A stretch of 64,000 nt of DNA. Source: Argopecten irradians. Lineage: Eukaryota; Mollusca; Bivalvia; Pectinida; Pectinidae. This document shows, one piece after another, positions 1-8,778 of this stretch (position 1 is its first letter; every line of letters begins with the position of its first letter). The notes below the pieces were generated by a model. The model ran no database searches and was not told the DNA's origin. It worked only from the letters and a program-made list of their open reading frames with translations. The translations under genes and the position numbers were made by a program. Location: NCBI RefSeq assembly GCF_041381155.1, contig NC_091149.1:16694609-16758608 (forward strand), in the 5' to 3' direction.

Positions 1-1
1 A

Positions 2-193
2 GGGAGAAAGTGTCCAGGATTTAAGAACATTAAACCATCACCCCTTCTTCCAGAAAAAGTGCCATTAATGAAGGCAAAAATTAACACAACTATTAAAAGA
101 CTTACAAGAGGACTAACAGTTAACGTTCCAGCAGAAGAGTTCGATGACAATCTCATTCGGGAATTCGATGAAGAATTTCTTCCTGCAGTATAA
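2..193 (+). CDS. 3' end of an unrecognised coding gene (partial)
   Basis: One frame is open from the left edge of the window for 63 codons and ends in TAA at 191-193. The peptide is mixed and charged, not low-complexity. It runs from GRKCPGFKNIKPSPLLPEK to an acidic tail ending EFDEEFLPAV. The start and all upstream exons lie outside the window, so no domain can be assigned. It converges on the RecQ-like gene that ends at 1917 on the opposite strand. Its composition and clean stop make a real terminal exon likely. It could equally belong to a mobile element, since the next 1.2 kb is repeat-rich. I do not recognise the family. Confidence 0.45.
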   Translation, partial: GRKCPGFKNIKPSPLLPEKVPLMKAKINTTIKRLTRGLTVNVPAEEFDDNLIREFDEEFLPAV

Positions 194-660
194 GTCAATA
201 CCTGTGATTGACAATGCTTTAGAATTTATCTGTATTAGAACATTTATTTTCATTTCTTGAATACATGTACACTTCCAGAATTATTTAAGACTGGTGGTTC
301 TAATAAATGAACATCTGATGGTAAATAATGTCACACTGGAATTGATTAAGAAATCATGACAAAATTGTGATGTAGATGGATGGAGATAAAGAAGGATGAA
401 GGCATATGGAGATAGATAGACGAATGGATGATGTCATAATGTATATGTTAAAAAAAAAACCCAGATTTGACAGTGCAAAAAGTATGCAAGACTTTCATTT
501 CCATGTGCAGATTTTGCATCAATTGGGTCTCCCATTTTTGCATACATGTAAATATTTATAAACAATATTCTTTTCCTTACTCTCATTATTGCTACTTGAC
601 CACATCTACTTATATACATTTTCAAAAAGGTTAACTTGTCATTGTCTTGTAATTTTTATT
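194..660. other. Intergenic, no gene seen
   Basis: AT-rich DNA following the stop codon. A short degenerate GATG/GATA-rich stretch lies at about 370-432. No coding signal or RNA gene is visible. Confidence 0.5.
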
Positions 661-1358
661 AGCCCACCATCATCAGATTCAAATGGCTTTTCGTCTGTGG
701 TCCGTCCTTCTGATAACATTTCTTGTTACCTCTATTTCTTAGAAAGGACTGAAGGGATCTTTCTCAAATTTCATATGTAGGTTTACCTAGGGCCTTATAT
801 TTAGTTGTGCATATTGTATTTTGGGACCAATCAGTCAACAAGATGGCCGCCAGGCCACCATCTTGGATTTTGAGTTAAAGTTTGTTACAGCTATTTCTCA
901 GAAAGTACTGAAGGGATCTTTCTCAAATTTCATATGTAGGTTCACCTAGGGCCCTAGTTGTGCATATTGTATTTTGGGACCAATCAGTCAACAAGATGGC
1001 CGCCAGGCCACCATCTTGGATTTTGAGTTAAAGTTTGTTACAGCTATTTCTCAGAAAGTACTGAAGGGATCTTTCTCAAATTTCATATGTAGGTTCACCT
1101 AGGGCCCTAGTTGTGCATATTGTATTTTGGGACCAATCAGTCAACAAGATGGCCGCCAGGCCACCATCTTGGATTTTGATAGTTAAAGTTTGTTATATAT
1201 CTTAGAAAGTATGTATACTGAAATGATCTTTCTCAAATTTTATATGTAAAAATATGAAGTTAACTTTGAAAAGCAGAGAAAAGATCCCTCTTTCCATTGT
1301 GAGACTTAGATCATTCATTGGACTGGTGGGTGCCAAGATCCCTCTGGGATCTCTTGTT
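661..1358 (+). mobile_element. Hairpin-ended non-autonomous element with ~155-bp tandem core (HINE/'pearl'-like)
   Basis: It starts AGCCCACCATCATCAGAT and ends with the hairpin AGATCCC-TCT-GGGATCT followed by CTTGTT. In between are about three direct repeats of 153-159 bp, each with the words CTGAAGGGATCTTTCTC, CCTAGGGCCCTAG and AAGATGGCCGCC. The family recurs at 8007-8778, and its ends recur on longer elements at 8779-11613 and 53974-56880. Subterminal inverted repeats, a 3' hairpin and a minisatellite core are typical of Helentron-associated (HINE) and oyster 'pearl' elements. The class assignment is inference; the repeat structure is seen directly. No coding capacity. Confidence 0.7.
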
Positions 1359-1916
1359 GAAAACTTATGTACCTAATGCACAACACCGGTTTACATTTAG
1401 TGTCATTATAAATGCATGGTGATCATAATAAGAACAACTTGTAAACTAATATGTTGGAAGTATTTTTTTTATATTATGTAATGACAATCCAGTACTGAAA
1501 ATGTAGTTACCAGTTTCTGAAACATCAACTGTGCCACTCTTTCCTTGAATTCACTTATACAAGGTAATTACTTCCTGTACTATGATCTACAGCAAGAACA
1601 AATTTAAATTTCAAAATTTTCATATAGTTCAGCAATCTCTTTTTTTAAAGTCCATCCTTTCTGGTAATCAATTTTCACATAGGTGTGACTGTCAATGAAA
1701 TGAAGTCTGTAATCATCAGAACACCTGTACATTCATAAGTTGATCATGATAGAATTAATATTGATTACCAGGGAAATATTGTTCTACTGTAAAACTGTAG
1801 TAATTTATAAAGATCTTTGGCATTTCAGAAATACAAGAAATGGAATATGTAATACATATATGTGAATGCTTTATTAATGTAATCCTATTAAAGGAACACA
1901 TGAAAAGATATATGGT
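1359..1916. other. 3' flank of the RecQ-like gene, no gene seen
   Basis: AT-rich sequence between the repeat element and the stop codon of the minus-strand helicase gene. It probably includes that gene's 3' UTR. No other signal found. Confidence 0.4.
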
Positions 1917-3743
1917 TTAGTTTGATTTTTCCCGGGAGTGAGATTTACAGTTAGAACAACATTCTGTAGCAGTAATCGACTGATCCTTCTCAAATCCAAA
2001 AACATTTAAGATTGCATTTCTTAAACATGTTGTGTCATTCTTGCAGTAAACGATAATATCTTCTGTGATTCCTGGAAGATTCTTGGCGATGTCATGATTA
2101 TTGAAATACAAAACAGCCCTTGCAGGTTGACCCTGGCGCCCTGCACGCCCAATCTCTTGCATATACTGTGAAATGTTCCTTGGTGGGCAAGTATGAATAA
2201 CTTGTGTCACATTCCTTGGGTCAAATCCCATCCCTGCTATGGACGTTGTTAATACCAATCGTATTCTAGGATTTTCAACTTTCAACTCCTTTATTGTTCT
2301 CGAAATCACGTAGTCATCAAAGAGTTCTTGGCAAATTGGATATATACAATTTTCTCATACTCTCCCAGCCTATCTTCACTTGATTCCTTCCTGCATTTTT
2401 CAAAGAAAATGTTCCTCTTGTCTGGGCTATGTTCAATCAATTTACAGTTCTCCAGATGGAGTAAAGCTGGAATCTCCTTCTTCTGCTTAACAGTCAAGGT
2501 CCCACTTAATGCTATGAATGGCACTGAAGGAAAGAACACTTTCAAACTTGACATCTTTCCAAAGGCAGTCCGAAATTCTTCACCCCTGCGAATGATAATG
2601 TACAGATAAATGCAAAGTTCTTAAATAAGATTCTCCTGTGTATATATTTTTTATACATCTGAGGTCATATTTTCTTAATCTGTCCTTCAATGTCCCCTTT
2701 TTCAATTTCTATATATATTTTTTCTTCTTTTTAGAAACGCAATAAACTCATTTCAGTGATCTATATGTTGCAGTTACAATTGCTAGATTTGCCATAAAAA
2801 TGTTTATTTTATGGTTCCCTCTCCAAGGGGGACTGATGAACATGACAAAGAATATTTCTAACCTCAGGTGACACGTTGTTATGTGTGAAATGTTTATTCC
2901 AATATTAATTTTACCTGTATTGACTTTGTCCACAAGAGATTACAGTGATAGAGATTGATATTATCCGACTCCCATGGACTGATAGGTGGTGGCGAACAGG
3001 GTCAAATTACACCTGAAATTCTTCAGAACTTAGATTTCCGCTGCGGCCCAGTTTTTCATTTCAGTTGAAAAAGCTAAATTGTGGTGACATTCACTACACA
3101 TGGTCCTCTAATAAAATCAAGTAACATAAAAACAGTTTTGAGTGAAAGACTTACCCTGGTATCATCCATTTGGGCTTTAAGTTAGTATAAAGTATATAAA
3201 ATGATCTAATACTAACCATTTCTGGATAATGTGGCATTCATCAATGACAACAGCTTTGACATTATGGGTAAATCTCTCGTTGGACAGTAATCCTTTCCCT
3301 TCAGTAGTATTGAGAAGAGCCTCTGGATGACACAGAATAATTGAATATTCCCCGTTGATCACAGTTGTAAGAGGGACATCACATTTAACATCATACTTTT
3401 CAAGATCAACATCATCTAGTGTATCCGTAGTTTCATCAACTTTAGTTTTTATGTCCAGTTTGCAAGCTGAAATTCCACGCTTTTTCATCGATTCCAATTG
3501 GTCTTTTTGAATGATATTCAGTGGTGAAACAACGACAATGATAGGGTTTGAACATGTGGTGTCAATGAATAGTTTTGGCAGTAGGTGAAAGATTATACTT
3601 TTACCATAACCAACAGGTAAATTAACCAGTAAGTCGCACCTTTCATTACATAAACACTCTAGTGCCTCACTTTGTTTTTCTTTTAAAACCAGGCCAGGTT
3701 CATAATCACTTACTATTTTGTTCAGAATATCTTTGGTGGCCAT
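1917..3743 (-). CDS. Short RecQ-like ATP-dependent DNA helicase, two exons, one frame break
   Basis: Exon 1 is 3743-3217 (ATG at 3743). The donor reads ATG|GTTAGT. Intron 2586-3216 ends TTCGCAG, and exon 2 is 2585-1917. Exon 1 has the Walker A segment NLPVGYGKSII, motif Ia VVVSPLNIIQKDQ and the Walker B variant VIDECH. Exon 2 has ALSGTLT (motif III), LTTSIAGMGFDPRNVTQVIH (motif V) and QEIGRAGRQGQPA (motif VI), then a short Cys-rich tail ECCSNC. Such enzymes unwind DNA 3'-5' using ATP. There is no RQC or HRDC domain, and only about 397 codons, so this is the bare helicase core. Near 2330, within a TATATAT run, the frame breaks. Removing 2 nt restores a continuous reading (YPICQELFDDYVISRT) and a total divisible by three. 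Multicopy RecQ-like genes are common in bivalves, and some may travel with mobile elements. Whether this copy works is open. Confidence 0.8.
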
Positions 3744-4129
3744 CTCGCTGAACTCACAATTATATATATATACGTTTTAGGTGAAATAAACGGTTATCTC
3801 GCAGCTTCGGTGACTGGTGGGTGACGAACGAAAAGTACAACACGTGTACATCAGCGACAACTCGAGCCAAGAATGTTTACAAACAAGACTATTTACTCAC
3901 AAATACTCCTCCGCAATGTAATCCATACTAATAATAATTTTCTAAATTGATATGAATACTTCTCAAAGTAAATTATTATCAAATGAAGGTAACTGACACA
4001 GGAGGAAATTTATACATAGCAAAAAAAAATTATTACATGCCACATATACGTTTTTCAAGAATCTTGAAATGGCGCGAGCCGTTTACAGAGGTAATGAAGG
4101 GTAACCGCAATGCACTCTGGGAGAGATTG
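3744..4129. other. Upstream region of the RecQ-like gene
   Basis: Probable promoter and 5' UTR of the minus-strand helicase gene, ending where the 200-bp duplicated segment begins. No defined motif can be assigned. Confidence 0.3.
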
Positions 4130-4329
4130 CATCCCAAGATGGCGACTGAGGCTCGCACGCTTCGCACGTGTCTTTTCATGCGAATTCTGCATTAGAGGGT
4201 GACAGTGCCTATCGTTACACTAATTGTTACTATCACTGTCGTTATAACAACTGGAATGTCGGGTATTATTGTCCGGGTCAACCGAGAAGTGGCTATTATA
4301 GTGCGAGTGCAGGTAAACATAATAGCATT
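4130..4329 (+). repeat. 200-bp segment duplicated at 50695-50903 (possible mobile first exon)
   Basis: Apart from one 9-bp tandem duplication in the other copy, I see no difference between the two, and both boundaries are abrupt. It begins CATCCCAAGATGGCGACTG, which contains a YY1-like AAGATGGCG word. It continues into stop-poor sequence built from words such as GTTACTATCACT, then reaches a donor-like AG|GTAAAC at 4312/4313. Both copies lie upstream of a TRIM first exon. It could be a SINE-like repeat or a duplicated promoter plus first exon. No terminal repeats were found. Confidence 0.65.
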
Positions 4330-7300
4330 AGCTATAGCCTTAAAGCCGCATAATCCGTATCTTTCAGGGTCCGTAAATCAACAAAAGAAAATTAGGATGC
4401 ATATATTATAAAAAGTTATCAATTTTCCCCTAATTAATTTCCAGACCAAACGAAATGGCGTGCCCAGTCAAAAGTGTGTCGTTCATGTTAGCAGGAACTT
4501 CTACGGAAGAACTTGTTACTTATCATTAACAAGTGAATGTTTTGTTGTATAATGAAGTTAAAGAGTCCACCAGAACAATATATATACATTATCGTCGTGT
4601 ACACAATACTTCCATTCTGTCATTTTGAGCGTTTACAATACGGCGATCGGTTGACTGTATGCTTTGCCAAATTTCCGGGGGCCACCGGAGGGATTTTTGT
4701 GGGAACGGCATTTAAACTTCGTTTAAAATACGTGTTTCAATACCATACATCGTACTAGACTAGATAATAAATTGTACGAAAATGTACCAGATATATAAAT
4801 AATGGTATTGATAAATAATAAAATAGACAAGATACATCATACTAGATAGAGACAAAAAATCTACATGTAAATCCCTGGTGATACTTTTTTCAATAAATAT
4901 CTCAGACGATATTTAACTTGCCTTGGATAACCATTTGTTTTAAAAAGGTCCAAATGGAAATATAATAATAAAGCAAGTAAAATAAGCACGGTGAGAAAAC
5001 TTGACATAATATGCATTTTTGTTCAAAGTCATACATGTATATGTTTACATATCAATTAGTGATAAAAAATCACCATGTACCGCCAAAAACGAGTATAAAA
5101 CTTTATACATGTATGTATGCTTCTGATATTTATGTTGGAAAAGCTCCATGCTCGTTAAAAATTGATGATAAATTTCTGGTGAAACTATAAACATTTCGTT
5201 ATATTATGACTTCAAGGATTACAGGAAATAAAAAAAAATAAAAAAGAAAGAAAGGGATTGAAGTTGAAATAAGGCGGTTTAATGTGTGTTAAAAGTTCTG
5301 AATGTCTTAAATGCAGTTATGTATATATGTATATATTTTCTGTGTAGATAATGAAGACAGCTCTCTTGGTTAAATTTGTGATATACATGTACATATAGCA
5401 ACCATATTATATGATGTCCAGAATTTGCCTCTGAAATCAAATGAATCAGACCTTTTTTTATTACACATAGGGATATCTATATAATTTGAGATTGAAAGAC
5501 ATTGATCTAGCCCAGTCTTGTTTCTTTTTTTTATTTGAACACACATGAACACTACATAATTCAACAACTCAGACAAACGACATTATTTTAATTGGTTTAT
5601 TGTTCATAAATTATTCAAAAGTTATACATACTAGGTATTTAAACATGCAATAATCATTGCTATTCTTTTTTTTTATTTGTGTGAAGAAGAAATAAATTAT
5701 TTAAAAATATCCTGGTGATAATCGTAAAGAATTATGCTAGGTTTGTACTACAAGTCTGAATCTGTCCTTCCTTCTTGAAAATCATTTCTTTCTGGTTCAT
5801 AATGGGTACATTACAAACAGACTTTTCTTTTTACTGTCAGTTTTGATCTCAGAGATACATGTAGTTGTTTTTCCCTTTTATTTTTGGACGAGCTGCCATC
5901 ACATCTTGCACTTCTGTCATCTGGTTGAAGGTCCCATACATTCTATAAAAAAATATGGAGTAAATGTCAGTTATGTAGTATGTACAGAGATTAAATACTG
6001 TATACATGTATATACATAATCTTCTAGTGACTGTGTAAGCCAACATGTAAAACAAACTAGTTCCAATTGTTTTCTGTCAAACACAAATTTATAACAATCA
6101 CACATCTTTTGAACACAAGTTTATCAAAATCAAACCTCACTAGATACTGATGAGTCATTTCTTGAATTGCAGGGGTCTAGGCATTTTCATGTGAAGAATT
6201 ATGGTACTAATAGTACTAATGCCAGAAATTATTTAGCCTAAATGTATTGGACATAATATATAATACATATTGTAAAAAATCAATTACTATTCCTTACACC
6301 ACTTGTGATGCATTGGTGTGAATTTTATATAATTAAGACCAGCAGATAGGATAATGAGTACGTGACTAAGTGACTGTAAATCTAAAAAAAAATACAATCT
6401 TACACACACGGGCACTGATGAAGTAAGTTTGAAAGTGGCTTCTTTAATACAGTTAATATCCATAGCATATAGTAAAAGGATGTATATCACTGCATATACA
6501 TGTATCAGAGTTTTCGACTTGTTAAGATATTTTATTACTGTAACAACCGTAGCAGCTCATATAAACATTTTTATATGATGAATAAAAAAGAGTTTGGGAC
6601 TTGTTAAGGTAGTTGACAACCATAGCAGCTCATATGAACTTGCATCCATTGATTACTGTATCATGTTTACAGTTACTGTCAATGTTTGTAAGGGTCATTA
6701 TCTAGTACTATCTTCTCTGTATATCAAACCTCAGTAAACAGACACCCACTGTTCTCTATCTCTAACTGTGGCTTTATCATCAATAAATATTGTAATCTTT
6801 CTCTTACTGTATTTAAATCAAGTATAGGTAATCACCATATCAAAATCAAGTTATATTTGTGTGTGATACACTTAATGGCCAACATATTGATAATTAATGA
6901 CAGAAACATACCAGCACATTATATATACACTTGAATCAATAACATAGAAGTACATGTAAGGTCAATCTTTCTTTATTAAGATACAAAAGATAACGAAAAC
7001 ATTCGGATTATCATTTCCAAGAAATAAAGAATGAACTCGTGCATTTGCATACAGTCAATGGTAGTTTTATTAAATCAGATATTATGTGTAAGAACCATAC
7101 CATCACAGTATACCTTTTAGGTAGTTTATATACTAAATGGTCATAGCAAATATTCACCGCGCTAACATGATATGACTAAGCTATAAAACTGTATTCACTA
7201 CCCAAATATTACTGTAAACTTACTTATTTTAGCGTAGGTAAATATTAGCGGAAACTGTTAAATATGATTTATTAAAGCGGATATAAATAAGCGCCGTTTG

Positions 7301-7435
7301 GCGGTTCAATACAACAAGTACCCTTTTAGAAAAGTACGCACTGTACCTGAATTTACAAAGACAACCCAGGAAGCTGTAAATTCTATATCGGGTTAGGTAA
7401 ACAGTCTCGATAAACAGTCGATGATAAAGAAATCT
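4330..7435. other. Long intergenic stretch, one possible exon only
   Basis: About 3.1 kb of AT-rich DNA with simple A/T runs and scattered acatgta words. Only the minus-strand candidate exon at 5849-5942 looks possibly coding. Homology to the region upstream of TRIM C becomes clear only from about 7440. Confidence 0.45.
5849..5942 (-). CDS. Possible terminal exon of an unknown gene
   Basis: On the minus strand a pyrimidine-rich acceptor (TTTTTTTATAG) is followed by an open frame reading TFNQMTEVQDVMAARPKIKG and ending in a stop after about 30 codons. A second frame through the same interval is also open. A possible upstream exon lies at about 6400-6470, with a donor TGTGT|GTAAGA. No family was recognised. 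The composition is protein-like, but the evidence is thin. Confidence 0.22.
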
Positions 7436-7568
7436 GTGATTGTTAGATATCGGCCTCCATCGTAACATTTCGGGAAAGTTTCCGTGTATTGTCGTGATTT
7501 CCGGAAATCCCCGACATGTTGTGATTCTGCCTCGGCACACAATTCGCCTCCCCGTGTAAATCTATGTG
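7436..7568 (+). other. Non-coding first exon / promoter-proximal region of TRIM gene A
   Basis: This block is conserved with 18610-18733, 51925-52041 and 63450-63568, and each ends at a strong donor. Here the donor is TATGTG|GTAAGTACACGAG at 7568/7569. The matching acceptor is TTTCAG at 11771-11776, just before the coding exon, which implies a 4.2-kb intron. The exon's start is not visible, so the left boundary marks only where conservation begins. Confidence 0.6.
7503..7512 (-). promoter_or_regulatory. kappaB-like site overlapping an ETS-like core, TRIM A
   Basis: The minus strand reads GGGGATTTCC, which fits the NF-kappaB consensus GGGRNWYYCC. The plus strand reads TTTCCGGAAATCCCC, containing an ETS-like CCGGAA core. 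The site is preceded by the conserved CGGGAAAGTTTCCGTG. The same arrangement occurs at all four TRIM first exons. Function is inferred. Confidence 0.45.
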
Positions 7569-7727
7569 GTAAGTACACGAGTTAAAGCTTGTTTTATTTA
7601 GATATCAATTTTATTTTTCTTATCGTAAAGGAAAGATAGTTATACATTATATATAAGTTGTATTATCTGGGTTTATTGTAGAAAGAAACACAGCAAATAT
7701 TAACAGATTCAGAGTACAGTAGTGAGA

Positions 7728-7746
7728 CTATACAAACCGAAAGTAG
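7728..7746 (+). promoter_or_regulatory. Conserved 19-bp intron-1 element (IRF-like core), TRIM A
   Basis: CTATACAAACCGAAAGTAG lies 160 bp downstream of the exon-1 donor. It is conserved at 18882-18900, 19247-19265, 52212-52230 and 63719-63737. The CAAACCGAAA core is one base from the interferon-response core GAAANNGAAA. Regulatory function is inferred. Confidence 0.4.
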
Positions 7747-8006
7747 GGATATATTTCGTATATTGTTGGTGTAAAATATAGATTCTTACATCGACAATAT
7801 GCACAACGTAAAGTCTATCATCGCCAAATACCATACTAATAAAGTACTGTACCAGTAAACATTTGTGTATATGATATATCTTGCTGTTTGATCGTGACAT
7901 TGTAATGTTGGTCAACCTGCAGGTGTTGCCTCCCTTCGCATACTAAAGTATACCCATATGCCCATGAGGGCTGAAAACGTTAGCTGTGTCATAATGAAGT
8001 TTTTTT

Positions 8007-8778
8007 AGCCCACCATCATCAGATGGTGGGCTATTCAAATCGCTTTTTGTCCGTGGTCCGTTCGTCCGTTAAAAATTCTTGTTACTGCTATTTCTCAGAA
8101 AGTACTAAAGGGATCTTTTTCAAATTTCACAATTTCGGTCAACAAAATGGCCGACCGGCGGCCATCTTGGATTTTGATAGTTAATGGTTGTTATTGCTAT
8201 TTCTCAGAAAGTACTGAAGGGATCTCTCTCAAATTTCAAATGTTGGTTCCCCTAGGTCCCTAGTTGTGCATATTGCATTTTGGGACCAATCGGTCAACAA
8301 AATGGCTGACCGGCGGCCATTTTGGATTTTGATAGTTAGAGTTTGTTGCCGCTATTTCTCATAAAGTACTGAAGGGATCTGTCTCAAATTTCATATGTAG
8401 GTTCCCTTAGGGCCCTAGTTTTGTATTTTGGATTTTGTAACTGATGATTAGTCAACAAGATGGCCGACCGGCTGCCATCTTGGATTTTGATAGTTATTGC
8501 TATTTATCAGAAATTACTGAAGGGATATCTCTCAAATTCCATGCGTAGGTTCCCCTTGGGCCCTAGTTGTGCATAGTATCTTTGGGACTGATCGGTCAAC
8601 AAGATGGTCAGCCGGCCGCTATCTTGGATTTCACCAATGTTTCTCAGAAAGTAATGAAGCGATCTGTCTTAAATTTCGTTTGTAGTATGTTTGAAAAAGT
8701 TTGAAAAGCAGGGAAAAGATCCCTCTTTCCATTGTCAGACATAGATCATTCTTTGGTGGGCGCCAAGATCCCTCTGGA
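8007..8778 (+). mobile_element. Second HINE/'pearl'-like hairpin element with tandem core
   Basis: It begins with an 11-bp-stem hairpin (AGCCCACCATC-ATCA-GATGGTGGGCT, 8007-8032). Diverged repeats follow, carrying GAAAGTACTGAAGGGATCT and the words CGGCGGCCATCTTGG. It ends GGTGGGCGCCAAGATCCCTC. Its 3' end is fused directly to the next, longer element. It sits in intron 1 of TRIM A and is absent from the matching place in TRIM C (after about 52533), so it arrived after the duplication or was lost from C. Confidence 0.7.

Noticed and set aside
4199-4411. Ile/Val-rich frame resembling a membrane protein
   Set aside because: It arises from short GTTATTACT-like words in the 200-bp repeat; another frame through the same stretch is equally open.
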